A stretch of 64,000 nucleotides of DNA from Elizabethkingia occulta (GCF_002023715.1 NZ_MAHX01000006.1:1-64000), one strand, 5' to 3'. Shown: positions 7,800 through 18,183, numbered from the stretch's first letter. Notes: generated by a model from the sequence alone, not told the origin. Numbers and translations are program-made.

Positions 7800-10085
7800 T
7801 TATTTGCTTTCTCTTTTTTCTTTGATCTGTGCATCCAACACTGCAATTGTAGCAAGATTAACAATCTCATCTACGCTGGAACGCATTTGTACAATATGTA
7901 CAGGTTTGTTTAATCCCATCAAGATTGGTCCGATTGTCTGAGAAACCTTCATACCTCTGATGATTTTGTATGAAAGGTTAGCAGATTCCAGATTAGGGAA
8001 AACAAAACAGTTTGCCGGAGTTTCACCTAATTTAGAGAATGGATAATCGCTTAAATGATCGCTATTCATTGCAAAATCCGGTTGAATTTCACCATCAACA
8101 ACCATTTTAGGATATTTCTCATGAAGGATTTGTACAGCTTTTGCTACTTTCTTAGAAGTCTCGGAGTATCCTGAGAAGTTTTCAAAAGATAACATTGCAA
8201 TTCTTGGTTCTATTGCCAGTGATCTTACTGTATGATCCAGCATTCTTGCAATATTTACAAGATCTTCGGAAGTAGGATCCTGTATAATAGATGTATCTGC
8301 AAAGAAGTATTGTTTCTTGTTTGCAAGAATCATCATCATAGCAGAAACTTTACTTACACCATGATCTTTATCTATTACTTCCAGAACAGGCTTTAATACT
8401 GTAGAATAGTTTTTAGAGAATCCGACAACAAGAGCATCAGTGTCGCCATGACGAAGCATTAACGGACCGAAATAGTCTCTGTTTCTTACAAATCTCTTTG
8501 CTTTGTACTCGTTAATACCTTTTCTGTTACGAAGATTCCAAAGTGTTTCTCTGTATTTCTTTCTGTTTTCTTCCTGATCGTCTGCATTAGGATCTACAAT
8601 TGGAAGATCTATATCGATACCGAATTTCTTCTTAGCTTCTTCAATAAGTGTTTTATCACCTAAAAGAATTGGCTTCGCAATACCTTCTTCAGCAAGAATC
8701 TGAGCTGCCTTCAGTACGTTATATTCTTCAGCATTTCCTAAAGTTACTCTCTTCGGATTGGATTTAGCACGATTCTGCATCATTCTCAGAAGCTTCTCGT
8801 CCTTATTCATTCTGTCGATCAGACTATTTTCATAAGCCTCGAAGTCTTCAATAGGTTTAGCTGCTACACCACTTTCCATAGCTGCTTTTGCAACAGCAAT
8901 AGAAACATCTGTCAACAATCTATTATCAAATGGCTTTGGAATAAAATATTCTCTACCAAAGCTAAGGCTCTTAGCGTTGTAAGCTAACACTACCATTTCT
9001 GGTACAGTTTTCTTCGCAATTTCTGCAATTGCATAAACTGCTGCAATTTTCATTGCTTCGTTAATTGCCGTAGCCTGTACATCTAATGCACCACGGAAAA
9101 TATAAGGGAATCCTAATACGTTGTTTACCTGATTAGGAAAATCACTTCTTCCGGTTGCCATAATAACATCCTTACGAGTTTCCTGTGCCAGATTATAATC
9201 GATTTCAGGAGTTGGGTTAGCCAAAGCAAAAACAATTGGATTCTCTTTCATAGAAAGTAACATCTCAGGAGACATTACATTTCCTTTAGAAAGCCCGATG
9301 AAAACATCAGATCCTTTTACAGCATCTTCTAATGTTTCGATATCTGTTTCTACGATGAAATCTAATTTTTCAGGAGTAAGGTTTGTTCTCTTGTGGTTGA
9401 TTACTCCTTTGGAGTCACACATTAGAACGTTTTCCTTTCTAAGTCCCATTTCAATATAAAGTTTGGTACAAGCAATAGCTGCTGCTCCTGCTCCGTTTAC
9501 CACTACTTTTACTTCTTCAATTTTTTTATCAGCAATTTCTAAAGCATTTAGTAAAGCTGCTGCAGAGATAATCGCAGTACCATGCTGATCATCGTGCATC
9601 AAAGGAATGTTCAATTCTTCCTTTAGTCTTCTTTCGATTTCAAATGCTTCCGGTGCTTTAATATCTTCAAGATTAATACCTCCGAAAGTCGGCGCAATTG
9701 CCTTAACTACCTGAATGAATTTCTCAGGATCTTTTTCATTGATCTCAATATCGAAAACGTTGATGTCTGCGAATATTTTGAACAAAAGCCCTTTTCCTTC
9801 CATTACCGGTTTTGAAGCTTCTGCTCCAATATCACCAAGTCCTAATACAGCGGTACCATTAGAAATAACAGCAACCAGATTACCTTTACCTGTATAGTCG
9901 TATGCTTTGGAAACATCGTGGTGAATTTCCATACATGGTTCTGCTACTCCAGGAGAATAAGCCAACGACAAATCTCTTTGTGATGCGTGAGGTTTGGATG
10001 GTATTACTTCTATTTTGCCTTTCGGTTCGGCCTTATGATAGTCGAGAGCCGCCTGCTTCAATCTTTCTTGATCTCGTTGATTCAT
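7800..10085 (-). CDS. maeB: NADP-dependent malic enzyme with phosphotransacetylase-like domain
   Basis: Oxidative decarboxylation of malate to pyruvate. The N-terminal malic enzyme domain (about residues 15-400) has [29 protein letters not shown] and the nucleotide motif [11 protein letters not shown]. The C-terminal part (about 430-755) is a phosphate acetyl/butyryltransferase-like domain that acts allosterically in MaeB proteins. The length of 761 aa matches this two-domain architecture. It starts 14 bases after the stop of the upstream BadF-type kinase, so the two are probably co-transcribed. Confidence 0.95.
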   Translation of the reverse strand: MNQRDQERLKQAALDYHKAEPKGKIEVIPSKPHASQRDLSLAYSPGVAEPCMEIHHDVSKAYDYTGKGNLVAVISNGTAVLGLGDIGAEASKPVMEGKGLLFKIFADINVFDIEINEKDPEKFIQVVKAIAPTFGGINLEDIKAPEAFEIERRLKEELNIPLMHDDQHGTAIISAAALLNALEIADKKIEEVKVVVNGAGAAAIACTKLYIEMGLRKENVLMCDSKGVINHKRTNLTPEKLDFIVETDIETLEDAVKGSDVFIGLSKGNVMSPEMLLSMKENPIVFALANPTPEIDYNLAQETRKDVIMATGRSDFPNQVNNVLGFPYIFRGALDVQATAINEAMKIAAVYAIAEIAKKTVPEMVVLAYNAKSLSFGREYFIPKPFDNRLLTDVSIAVAKAAMESGVAAKPIEDFEAYENSLIDRMNKDEKLLRMMQNRAKSNPKRVTLGNAEEYNVLKAAQILAEEGIAKPILLGDKTLIEEAKKKFGIDIDLPIVDPNADDQEENRKKYRETLWNLRNRKGINEYKAKRFVRNRDYFGPLMLRHGDTDALVVGFSKNYSTVLKPVLEVIDKDHGVSKVSAMMMILANKKQYFFADTSIIQDPTSEDLVNIARMLDHTVRSLAIEPRIAMLSFENFSGYSETSKKVAKAVQILHEKYPKMVVDGEIQPDFAMNSDHLSDYPFSKLGETPANCFVFPNLESANLSYKIIRGMKVSQTIGPILMGLNKPVHIVQMRSSVDEIVNLATIAVLDAQIKEKRESK

Positions 10086-10099
10086 TAATTCTTATTTTA

Positions 10100-10969
10100 T
10101 TATTTTAAAGTTGGAAAGATGTGATCTACATGGTATTGTACCAGATTAACAATCGGACGTTGCACAATTATTCCAAAATTCAGATTATATTGAGCTGTAA
10201 CAGTCTTCAGGATATCACCATATACATAAGCAATGGAACCAATAAAACTAATTTCAGCATCTTTTACTTCGCCATAAGGCAGAAGCTGGAACTCTACATA
10301 GTTTTTGAATTCTTCATAAATAAGATTCTGGATAAACGGATGTTCTTTCCATTTAGCTACAAACTTGTTAAACTCTGCAAAGTAGGCATTTACCATAGTA
10401 TTTTCATGGTACATCTTCTGCAGAAGCAATTCTATGTTTAGTTCAGGATATTCTTTTATAAATTCGCGTTCTAGTGATGGTGGCAATTTTTTCATGAAGA
10501 AATTCTTCACAATACGTTTTCCCATAGAGCTTCCCGCACCATCGTCCCCAAGAAGGAATCCTAGTGAAGGCAATTCTACTTTAATATCTTTTCCGTCGAA
10601 GTAGCATGAGTTGGAACCAGTTCCTAAGATACAAACCATGGTAGGTTTTCCTCTGTAAACAGCGTAGGCTGCTCCTAAAAGGTCCTCTTTAACAAGAATA
10701 TCTGCTTTTGTAAAAACTACCTGAAGTTGTTCCTGTACAATGACACAATTCTCTTCTACTCCGCAACCTGAACCATAAAAAAACACATATTTGATGTCTT
10801 CTTTTATTTTTTCAAGGTCTTCATTTTTGTTGATTTCTACAGGAATTAAATGCGCTGCTGTGTTATTAGGATTGAATCCTTTAGTTGTTGTTCTCAGGAC
10901 TTCTTCTCCTGAAGCTTTAAGAATCACCCAGTCGCATTTAGTAGAGCCACCGTCTACAATTGCTATCAT
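10100..10969 (-). CDS. BadF/BadG/BcrA/BcrD-type ATPase, N-acetylglucosamine kinase-like
   Basis: A 289-aa protein of the ASKHA (actin/sugar kinase) fold. The phosphate-1 motif IVDGGSTKCDWVI is at residues 3-15 and the phosphate-2 loop ILGTGSNSCYF is near 113. LGDDGAGSSMGKRIV (about 140) is characteristic of N-acetylglucosamine kinase-like BadF proteins. The likely activity is phosphorylation of GlcNAc or a related amino sugar. That is inferred from family, and the substrate is unproven. It sits upstream of maeB in a likely two- or three-gene operon. Confidence 0.85.
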   Translation of the reverse strand: MIAIVDGGSTKCDWVILKASGEEVLRTTTKGFNPNNTAAHLIPVEINKNEDLEKIKEDIKYVFFYGSGCGVEENCVIVQEQLQVVFTKADILVKEDLLGAAYAVYRGKPTMVCILGTGSNSCYFDGKDIKVELPSLGFLLGDDGAGSSMGKRIVKNFFMKKLPPSLEREFIKEYPELNIELLLQKMYHENTMVNAYFAEFNKFVAKWKEHPFIQNLIYEEFKNYVEFQLLPYGEVKDAEISFIGSIAYVYGDILKTVTAQYNLNFGIIVQRPIVNLVQYHVDHIFPTLK

Positions 10970-11002
10970 GTATAAAATTTTTAAGACGCTAAATTAAAAA
11001 AA

Positions 11003-11266
11003 TTATACGACTTCTGTATCAGAATCTTCTCGGTATTGTAACCAGTCCTTTATTTCGTCCTCCAAATATGACATTTGTAAATGTAAAGCGTCCAGAAAAT
11101 CATCGGGAACAGGTTCGCCATCATCACTGGTCTCCAAATTCCATAATTCTCTTGAAAAAATTTCATATTCTGCAAAAACCTGTTTAAATCGGGGGCTTTG
11201 ATCCTCCAATTCTCGGATTTTATCGTGGTATTTTATGAATTTATCTGAATTAACGGAAGTTTTCAT
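11003..11266 (-). CDS. Small acidic protein of unknown function
   Basis: An 87-aa soluble, strongly acidic, mostly helical protein with many Glu/Asp/Leu residues and an acidic tail. No signal peptide, membrane segment or cysteine is present. I do not recognise a named family. It lies 33 bases upstream of the BadF-type kinase on the same strand, so it is probably the first gene of that transcript, divergent from the GtrA gene. Confidence 0.7.
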   Translation of the reverse strand: MKTSVNSDKFIKYHDKIRELEDQSPRFKQVFAEYEIFSRELWNLETSDDGEPVPDDFLDALHLQMSYLEDEIKDWLQYREDSDTEVV

Positions 11267-11364
11267 CTTTTTGCTATTTTGGGTTGCGTATAGTTAAATG
11301 TAAAAATATTTTTCATTCGCCAATCAATTTTAACATACACTTATTACATTTTAACATTAAGCCT

Positions 11365-11372
11365 TACATTTG
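11365..11372 (+). promoter_or_regulatory. Likely -7 box for the GtrA gene
   Basis: TACATTTG matches TAnnTTTG exactly and ends 17 bases before the GtrA ATG. No good TTTG is seen 19 bases upstream, so only half of the promoter is supported. Confidence 0.4.
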
Positions 11373-11389
11373 CACAATTTCATTTTTTA

Positions 11390-11848
11390 ATGGTTGCATT
11401 TATAATTAAACAAAAGCAAATACTATTTTTCATTATTGCGGGTGGACTGAGCGCTATCGTAGAGATTGGGCTTATGAAAGTCTTCAGTTATTATATTCCT
11501 GAATATATTCCGGCTGAAACTAAATGGCACGGAATTTCTTATCCGCTCAGTAATATTCTTTCCACAACCTGTGCTATTATTTTCAATTATTTTCTGAGCA
11601 TTTGGTTTGTGTTCGAAAGGGGCAAGCACTCCAAGAAAAAAGAGTTTACATACTTTATGGTGGTTTCGTTTATTTCAACAATCCTTAGCCTTATTGTATT
11701 CAATCTTCTTTTTAACAATCTTTTCCACGATCCTATTGATCTGGGTATTTATGTACTAAGTCCGATTATCTTCAGCAAAGCGTTGGCTATTGTTATTATT
11801 TCCGTACTTAATTTTAGTATTAAAAAGAGGGTTATCTTTAACGGCTGA
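11390..11848 (+). CDS. GtrA-family membrane protein
   Basis: A 152-aa protein with four predicted membrane segments (about residues 12-30, 45-68, 84-105 and 120-142). The GtrA pattern is visible: a glycine-rich first helix (FFIIAGGLSAIVEIGL), then an Asn-rich second helix followed by NYFLSIWFVF. GtrA proteins are linked to moving lipid-linked sugars across the membrane. A PlsC-like acyltransferase starts 12 bases downstream, which suggests a shared envelope role. Confidence 0.85.
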   Translation: MVAFIIKQKQILFFIIAGGLSAIVEIGLMKVFSYYIPEYIPAETKWHGISYPLSNILSTTCAIIFNYFLSIWFVFERGKHSKKKEFTYFMVVSFISTILSLIVFNLLFNNLFHDPIDLGIYVLSPIIFSKALAIVIISVLNFSIKKRVIFNG

Positions 11849-11859
11849 AAATAATAGTA

Positions 11860-12585
11860 ATGACAAAGCTTCTTAATTATCTCTGGCGAATCTGGTTTCT
11901 TATTATTGTTATTATTGCCACTATACTTTGCGGACTTTTAGTATATCCGCTTTCTTTTAGTACAAAGACTTTCAGAGCATGCTATTTTTTCATGCGTATA
12001 TGGTGTATCATCCTTTTCTACGGTATGGGATTTCGGTATGAACTAACATCACCAACAAGAAAGATTATCGATCCGGAAAAGAAATATGTATTTATATCCA
12101 ACCATACTTCTGTTATGGATATTATGCTAATGTGCATCTTACACCCTAAGCATCCTATCTGCTTCGTCGGCAAAAAGGAACTGGTTAAGATTCCCATATT
12201 TGGCACTATATATAAAAGAATATGTGTAATGGTAGACCGCACAAGCATTAGAAGCAGAACGGATGTATACCGCAGATGCGCCCAAAGAATGAATGATGGA
12301 CAAAATATTGTAATCTACCCTGAAGGTGGAGTTCCGGATGACACATCTATTATACTGGATGAGTTTAAGGACGGAGCATTCACTCTGTCTTCTAAACATC
12401 ACTTCCCCATTGCTGTATATACATTCATCGGGCTAAAAGAGATGTTTCCGTTTGACAGCGGAAAAGGTCATCCCGGAAAAGTAAAAGTAATCTTAAATGA
12501 CATACTACAACCCAATGAAAGTAAAGATGAAATGAAAAAAAATGCGTTCGAATTAATGTACAAAAGCATTTGTATAAATAAATAA
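11860..12585 (+). CDS. 1-acyl-sn-glycerol-3-phosphate acyltransferase (PlsC-like)
   Basis: Transfers an acyl chain to lysophosphatidate in phospholipid synthesis, or acts on a related lipid. The catalytic HX4D box is in SNHTSVMDIM (about residues 80-89). The substrate-binding block YPEGGVPDD is near 150. A membrane anchor covers about 10-35. The length of 241 aa fits the family. It lies 12 bases after the GtrA gene, so they probably form a small operon. The acyl acceptor cannot be told from sequence alone. Confidence 0.9.
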   Translation: MTKLLNYLWRIWFLIIVIIATILCGLLVYPLSFSTKTFRACYFFMRIWCIILFYGMGFRYELTSPTRKIIDPEKKYVFISNHTSVMDIMLMCILHPKHPICFVGKKELVKIPIFGTIYKRICVMVDRTSIRSRTDVYRRCAQRMNDGQNIVIYPEGGVPDDTSIILDEFKDGAFTLSSKHHFPIAVYTFIGLKEMFPFDSGKGHPGKVKVILNDILQPNESKDEMKKNAFELMYKSICINK

Positions 12586-12632
12586 TCTATATTTGTGTTA
12601 ACTAAATTTAATTTTAACAAAAACTAATAAAT

Positions 12633-14075
12633 ATGTTCGATTACCGTAATAAAACCAATTGGGGACAATTTGCGTCGCTCATCGTGGTTTTTTTCTTTTG
12701 GGGCTTTGTCGCAGCCAGCAATGATATTCTGATCCCCGTTTTCAAAAAGGCATTTGACCTTACTAATTTCCAAAGCCAACTTGTAGCATCTGCCTACTAT
12801 ATCGCTTATACGGTAGGAACATTATTATACTTAGCGATATCAAAAATTTTAAAATACGATGTCTTAAACAAAATGGGATATAAAAACGGTCTTATCCTGG
12901 GCCTTTTAATATCTGCAGCGGGATCTTTAATCTTTATCCCTGCAGCAAATGCACATTCATTCCCATTGATGATTACAGCACTTTTCGTAGTAGGATTAGG
13001 TTTCTCTTTACAGCAAACTGTAGCTAACCCGTTAGCCATTGCTATTGGACCAGCACAAACAGGTTCTCAGCGTTTAACAATGGCCGGAGGTATCAATAAC
13101 TTTGGTACCACTATCGGACCATTAGTTGTTGCTTTTGCCATCTTTGGCTCTGCTGCTGCTGCAAATGAAAATGCAGATATTGAAAGCGTTAAAATCCCTT
13201 ATCTTGTACTAGGTGCAGCCTTTGTTTTAGCTGCTATATTCCTGAAATTCTCTTCTCTACCAAGCGTTACTGAAACACATGAAGTAGAAGAAGCTAATGA
13301 AATACAACAACCTCGTTCTTCTGTACTAAAATACCCACAATTAGTATTGGGGATGGTTGCTATATTCCTATATGTAGGTGTAGAAGTTGCAACAGCAAGT
13401 AATCTTCCTGCATATATGGAAAAAGAATTAGGTTTCCATACAAAAGATGTTGCTCCGTTTATATCTCTATACTGGGCAAGTATGATGATCGGCCGTTGGA
13501 GTGGTGCCGTTGGAGCATTTAATCTACAGGGAATAACACTGAAAATTGCAAAATTCATTGCACCTTATCTGGCTTTTGGTGTTTTCCTTACTGTAAATGC
13601 TATTGCTCAGCATGATCTGACTCCTTTCAAAATTTATCCTGCGATTATTCTTGTTATGATTATTGCAGATATCCTTTCTAAAGGTAATCCAGCAAGGATG
13701 CTAATGATCTTCTCTTTCATGGGTATCACAGCATTAGTTATCGGTATGCTTTCTTCCGGAATGGTATCTGTATACGCTTATACAAGTGTAGGATTATTCT
13801 GCAGTACGCTTTGGCCTTGTATTTTTGCCTTGGCAATTGCAGGACTTGGTAAGCACACCAACGAAGGCTCTAACTTCCTTATCATGATGATTATGGGTGG
13901 AGGTCTAATTGCTCCGCTACAAGGTTACCTTGCAGATTCAATAGGTATACATTTAAGCTATATTGTAGATGTAGTATGTTTCCTATACCTAATCTTCTAT
14001 GCAATTAAGGTAAAAGGAATCCTGAAGAGTCAGGGTATTGATCTTGAAAAAACAGCTGCAGGTGGTGGACACTAA
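12633..14075 (+). CDS. Sugar MFS transporter, FucP/GluP type
   Basis: A 480-aa major facilitator with 12 predicted membrane helices. The N-terminal signature FFFWGFVAASNDILIPVFKK (residues about 19-38) is typical of the fucose/glucose/galactose:H+ symporter family. The central loop at about 215-235 is charged. Substrate is uncertain; glucose, galactose or N-acetylglucosamine are all possible, and the BadF-type GlcNAc kinase nearby makes an amino sugar worth considering. It overlaps the start of the DUF3810 gene. Confidence 0.88.
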   Translation: MFDYRNKTNWGQFASLIVVFFFWGFVAASNDILIPVFKKAFDLTNFQSQLVASAYYIAYTVGTLLYLAISKILKYDVLNKMGYKNGLILGLLISAAGSLIFIPAANAHSFPLMITALFVVGLGFSLQQTVANPLAIAIGPAQTGSQRLTMAGGINNFGTTIGPLVVAFAIFGSAAAANENADIESVKIPYLVLGAAFVLAAIFLKFSSLPSVTETHEVEEANEIQQPRSSVLKYPQLVLGMVAIFLYVGVEVATASNLPAYMEKELGFHTKDVAPFISLYWASMMIGRWSGAVGAFNLQGITLKIAKFIAPYLAFGVFLTVNAIAQHDLTPFKIYPAIILVMIIADILSKGNPARMLMIFSFMGITALVIGMLSSGMVSVYAYTSVGLFCSTLWPCIFALAIAGLGKHTNEGSNFLIMMIMGGGLIAPLQGYLADSIGIHLSYIVDVVCFLYLIFYAIKVKGILKSQGIDLEKTAAGGGH

Positions 14076-15123
14076 GAATAAGCTGATATATAAGAAAAGA
14101 TTTTGGGCAGGCCTTTGGCTTGCCCAATTTTTTATATTCTTTTTGCTGTCCAAGACGGAGAGGGGTGTCCTGTTTTTTGAGAAATTATTTTCTGCCACTC
14201 AGAAAATCCGGGTAGGAATTATTAAGCATATTCCCTTTTCTACGGGGGATGCATTTTATCTGCTTCTGAGCATTTTTTTAATTGTCTTAGTTGTATTATC
14301 AATCAGAAAAAAAAGCAGGAAAAGAGCCTTATTAACCTTACTGATTAGTATCAACGTTTTATATTTCGTATACCAGTCCTTATGGGGAATGTTGTATTTT
14401 CAGAAGCCATTGCTAAGCAGAGACAAAATCCAGACGATTGACACTGAAAAGCTAAAGCCTCTTGCTGAATATTATTTACAGCAATGCATTATACTTCGTA
14501 AAGCTCATCCTTCAGAATCTTTTCAGATAGAATCCAAGACAGCTTTAGAAGCAGAAATAAAGGCGCAACAGCAAATAATTGCTCACACATACGGAAAAGG
14601 CAGCAGTATTGATATTTCGCTAAAATCAAGCCTTTATAAAAGCGTTATGAGTTATACAGGTATTTTGGGCTATTACAATCCTTTCAGCTCCGAATCTCAA
14701 TACAATCCGGAATTACCGTCTACCTACACTCCGTTTACACTCTCTCACGAAACAGCACATCAGATAGGCTTTGCCAGAGAGGAGGAAGCTAACTTTATCG
14801 CTTTTATCATTGGAGAAAATTCCTCCAGCTATGAGCTAAAATACAGTGCTTACTGGTATGCTTTGAAAACTATATTATTTAATATATCTAAAAAAGATTT
14901 GAAATATAGTAAAAACTTCCTGAAGAATCTCCCAAAAGAGTTAATGAATGATTATAAGACTGAAAAAAAATTCTATAAGGACCACGAAGGAAAGGTTCAG
15001 GATTTTTTCTCTTTCACCAACAACCTTTTTCTTAAAAGTAACAGACAGGATGGAAGCATTACATATAACTACTTCATTTACTTATTATTAGATCATCATA
15101 AAGAAAAAGGATTGCACCAATAG
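14038..15123 (+). CDS. DUF3810-type membrane protein with HExxH motif
   Basis: About 350-360 aa with three N-terminal membrane segments (about residues 20-42, 60-85 and 95-115) and a soluble C-terminal part. SHETAHQIGFAREEEANFIA (about 235-254) reads like a gluzincin active site: HETAH, with a glutamate about 13 residues after the second histidine. The family is DUF3810 and no substrate is known. The longest frame begins with TTG at 14038; GTG codons at 14062 and 14065 are equally good starts and would overlap the MFS stop by about 11-14 bases. Confidence 0.8.
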   Translation: MILKKQLQVVDTKNKLIYKKRFWAGLWLAQFFIFFLLSKTERGVLFFEKLFSATQKIRVGIIKHIPFSTGDAFYLLLSIFLIVLVVLSIRKKSRKRALLTLLISINVLYFVYQSLWGMLYFQKPLLSRDKIQTIDTEKLKPLAEYYLQQCIILRKAHPSESFQIESKTALEAEIKAQQQIIAHTYGKGSSIDISLKSSLYKSVMSYTGILGYYNPFSSESQYNPELPSTYTPFTLSHETAHQIGFAREEEANFIAFIIGENSSSYELKYSAYWYALKTILFNISKKDLKYSKNFLKNLPKELMNDYKTEKKFYKDHEGKVQDFFSFTNNLFLKSNRQDGSITYNYFIYLLLDHHKEKGLHQ

Positions 15124-15356
15124 ATGCAATCCCAAAAACACAAATGATGAAAAAAAATTTATTGCTTCGTGGGCAATAGGATACCCGATTAAAGCGATGT
15201 AAAAGTACAAAAATTTCAGATATAAACAAGTATTTTAAAATAAAAAAACATTTTTATTCCTATAAAAATTATAAATAAAATCGATTAGACGGTTATATGG
15301 GTAAGTTTATATCTATAAAACCCCCATTATTGCAAATAGATCTACTTTTTAGACAT

Positions 15357-15387
15357 AAAAAAAGAGAATCAGATAATTCTGATTCTC
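15357..15387 (-). terminator. Terminator of the tRNA pair
   Basis: A 9-bp perfect stem gagaatcag/ctgattctc (15364-15372 with 15379-15387), followed on the minus strand by seven T residues. It lies 8 bases beyond the 3' end of the initiator tRNA. Confidence 0.85.
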
Positions 15388-15394
15388 CTTTTAG

Positions 15395-15467
<73 letters not shown>

Positions 15468-15495
15468 ATGTATTTTTTGTCTTCCGAAGACTTTG

Positions 15496-15569
15496 TAGCG
15501 AAGACGGGACTTGAACCCGTGACCTTTGGGTTATGAATCCAACGCTCTAACCACCTGAGCTACCTCGCC
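15496..15569 (-). tRNA. tRNA-Met (CAU), probably elongator
   Basis: A 74-nt cloverleaf with anticodon CAU, a G1-U72 wobble, a regular G-C rich T arm (acggg/cccgt) and TTCAAGT loop. It lacks the GGG/CCC initiator stem. An A-C mismatch closes the anticodon loop. It could in principle be the lysidine-modified tRNA-Ile2, which has the same gene anticodon; elongator Met is the better guess. The CCA is not encoded. It lies 28 bases upstream of the initiator tRNA. Confidence 0.9.
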
Positions 15570-15614
15570 GTTTTGGTGGTGCAAATATAGAAAATATTTA
15601 CAACTCACCAAAAT

Positions 15615-16895
15615 TTATTTCACTTTTATTAAAGATAAAGCTTCAGAAAAGTTGTTTGGTTTGGCAATAATTTTATTTCCTGCATCTAAAAGGAAATATG
15701 TTGGCGTTGCGTGAACATTGTAAAGCTCTGAAACACTGCTGCTCCAGCCTTTCAATTCACTATCATTAATCCAAGGAAGAGATTTTACCCTGTTATTATA
15801 AGAAGTTGGATCAGAATCTAAAGATAATCCGATAACCTGAATTCCATTTGCCTGTAATGCTTTATAATTTTCGATAATTTTAGGTAATTCGGCTTCACAG
15901 TGAGAACATGTGGAAGACCAAAACATAATAAGTTTTTTCTTGGCTTTTACATCATGCAATGATTTAGCTGTTGTATTTAAAGGATTCGCAAATTTGTAAT
16001 CTGGCATTACTTTCCCCAGCATTACATTCTCGTTGGACTTAATAGTAGCCGTTAGACGATCTGAAATTGTACATTTTAGAGCCTTAGCCTCTGTAAGATA
16101 TTTGTTCTTTAGTTCCTCCATTCCATAGATATCGAAGAAATCAATAAGTTCAGATAATACCATCTGCCCTCTTGGAGATTCCACATCTACAGTTTTTAGC
16201 AGCTTTGCAACATCATTATTAATAGTTTCTTTCTTGGAATATGAAAGGTAATTGTAAAGCACCTGTCGGATTTGCGCCGAAGATTCAAGATATTCAGGAG
16301 AATTGTTGATAAACTTTATATAATCTTCCTGTTTCAGTGCCTGATTTCCATCTACATACTTCTGAAGATTCTGAGTATAGTACTTTAAAAAAGGATATTG
16401 TCCCATATCTCCATCTTTGTATGCAGAAAGCTTGGATATTTCCTTTTTCATAGCCGTTCCAAATTCAGAATTTGGCTCATAGAAATTTTGCATCTGAAGC
16501 AATACAGGAAGGATCTGCTCTTTCTTTTTTGCTATTCCCTGATAATCTGCAAATAATTTATTGGCATTATCCGAAAATTCTACACTCGAAATTTTATTAT
16601 TTGTCAATGACGTCTTTGCAGAAACATTTCCATTTTCGGAAATTAGCATAAAAGCTGTATTAGCATCCGGAAAGTATACCTTCATCAGGCCGGAATAAGG
16701 CGTATCTACCTTAAAATCCCATCCGTTAGCAGATTTTGTTCCACTAGCTGCTATAACTTCTTTGGAACCATTATATGAATACAGAAATGCGTTATCCGCC
16801 TTAAAATCTGAAGGGACTCCCACCTGAACAGTAAACTGAGCCGATGTCATCGAAAAAAGCCCTAATAGTGCTATCGTTAAGAAATTCTTTTTCAT
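15615..16895 (-). CDS. Secreted thioredoxin-fold (TlpA-like) protein
   Basis: A 426-aa exported protein. The signal peptide covers about residues 1-19 (ends TSA-Q). The middle 270 residues are helical and resemble the DUF4369-like N-terminal part of Bacteroidota TlpA proteins. The C-terminal thioredoxin-like domain (about 290-425) has the redox motif FWSSTCSHCEAELP with CSHC at about 333-336, and a cis-proline segment HATPTYFLLD. The likely role is thiol-disulfide exchange in the periplasm. It is a single gene between the tRNAs and the clpX terminator. Confidence 0.85.
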   Translation of the reverse strand: MKKNFLTIALLGLFSMTSAQFTVQVGVPSDFKADNAFLYSYNGSKEVIAASGTKSANGWDFKVDTPYSGLMKVYFPDANTAFMLISENGNVSAKTSLTNNKISSVEFSDNANKLFADYQGIAKKKEQILPVLLQMQNFYEPNSEFGTAMKKEISKLSAYKDGDMGQYPFLKYYTQNLQKYVDGNQALKQEDYIKFINNSPEYLESSAQIRQVLYNYLSYSKKETINNDVAKLLKTVDVESPRGQMVLSELIDFFDIYGMEELKNKYLTEAKALKCTISDRLTATIKSNENVMLGKVMPDYKFANPLNTTAKSLHDVKAKKKLIMFWSSTCSHCEAELPKIIENYKALQANGIQVIGLSLDSDPTSYNNRVKSLPWINDSELKGWSSSVSELYNVHATPTYFLLDAGNKIIAKPNNFSEALSLIKVK

Positions 16896-16908
16896 GACCT
16901 AAAGTTAT

Positions 16909-16936
16909 AAAAAAAACCTACATTTCTGTAGGTTTT
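16909..16936 (-). terminator. Terminator of clpX
   Basis: A 10-bp perfect stem aaaacctaca/tgtaggtttt (16913-16922 with 16927-16936), with a 4-base loop and a long T run on the minus strand. It lies 31 bases past the clpX stop. Confidence 0.85.
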
Positions 16937-16966
16937 ACAACGTATTAAGTTTTTTTTCAGATATAC

Positions 16967-18157
16967 TTATTTCAGTTTACTTTTTATATCTTCTTTTGTC
17001 AGGATAACTTCAGAAGTCTGATCGATATCATACATATAATCTTCCAGAACCTTTTCTGTAGTTCCTCTCAGACCTCTCGCTCCTAATCCTTTTTCCATCG
17101 TAGCTTCAACAATAGCCTCAATAGCTTCGTCTGTAAATTCAAGCTTAACATTATCCATTCTGAATAATTCTATAAACTGATTAATAATCGAATTTTTAGG
17201 TTCTTTCATAATACGGATCATCGTATCTTTTGTCAGCTTATCAAGGTGAGTAATGATAGGGAAACGCCCTAAAAGTTCAGGAATTAATCCAAAGCTTCTA
17301 AGGTCAATAGCATTAATATTTTCCAGGATATATTCCTCATCATCCTTTTTATTGATTTTCTCACTGCTAAAACCGATTGCCTGCTTATTTAGCCTTCTTT
17401 CAATGATTTCTTTAATACCATCAAAAGCACCACCTGCAATAAACAGGATATTCTGAGTATTTACCTGAATGTATTTCTGATCCGGGTGTTTTCTACCTCC
17501 TTGTGGTGGTACATTTACAATACTCCCTTCAAGAAGCTTCAACAAACCTTGCTGAACACCTTCTCCGGAAACATCTCTGGTAATACTGGGATTATCAGAC
17601 TTTCTCGCAATCTTATCTATTTCATCTACAAAAACAATTCCTCTCTCGGCTCTTTCTACATCATAGTCGGCAACCATCAAAAGTCTGGAAAGAATACTTT
17701 CTACATCTTCTCCTACATAACCTGCTTCTGTAAGAATTGTTGCATCCACGATGCAAAAAGGTACATTAAGCTCTTTTGCAATAGTTTTTGCTAATAACGT
17801 TTTACCAGTTCCTGTTTCACCAACCATCAGTATATTAGACTTCTCCAATTCTACTTCTCTGTCAGCATTTCCGGCATGCATCAACCTTTTATAATGGTTG
17901 TATACGGCAATTGATAATTGTTTCTTCGCCTGATCCTGACCTATAACATAGTCATCCAGAAATTCTTTGATCTCTCTTGGCTTTTTCAGATCATCTATAT
18001 CGTAATCTGCAGGACTAAGTGAGTTTTTCCCGGAACCGGCAATCATCGCATGAGCCTGTTCTATACAATTATTACAGATATAACCACTATTACCTGACAC
18101 TAATATTTCAACTTCCTCTCTTTTTCTTCCACAAAAAGAACATTGGTTAGGATTCAT
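16967..18157 (-). CDS. clpX: ATP-dependent Clp protease ATP-binding subunit ClpX
   Basis: AAA+ unfoldase that feeds substrates to ClpP. The N-terminal zinc-binding domain has CSFC and CNNC pairs within residues 6-31. Walker A is GETGTGKTLLAK (about 112-123) and Walker B is IVFVDEIDKIA (about 173-183). The pore loop GYVGEDV and the sensor-2 region LGARGLRG are present. The length of 396 aa is slightly short of the usual 410-425 but all domains are complete. clpP is not in the window. Confidence 0.97.
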   Translation of the reverse strand: MNPNQCSFCGRKREEVEILVSGNSGYICNNCIEQAHAMIAGSGKNSLSPADYDIDDLKKPREIKEFLDDYVIGQDQAKKQLSIAVYNHYKRLMHAGNADREVELEKSNILMVGETGTGKTLLAKTIAKELNVPFCIVDATILTEAGYVGEDVESILSRLLMVADYDVERAERGIVFVDEIDKIARKSDNPSITRDVSGEGVQQGLLKLLEGSIVNVPPQGGRKHPDQKYIQVNTQNILFIAGGAFDGIKEIIERRLNKQAIGFSSEKINKKDDEEYILENINAIDLRSFGLIPELLGRFPIITHLDKLTKDTMIRIMKEPKNSIINQFIELFRMDNVKLEFTDEAIEAIVEATMEKGLGARGLRGTTEKVLEDYMYDIDQTSEVILTKEDIKSKLK

Positions 18158-18183
18158 TTAAATTTATTTTGATTTTATGATGC

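Noticed and set aside
15109-15132. Stem ggattgca/tgcaatcc at the DUF3810 stop as a plus-strand terminator
   Set aside because: The stem is perfect, but no T tract follows on the plus strand; only the minus side is T-rich, and no minus gene ends there.
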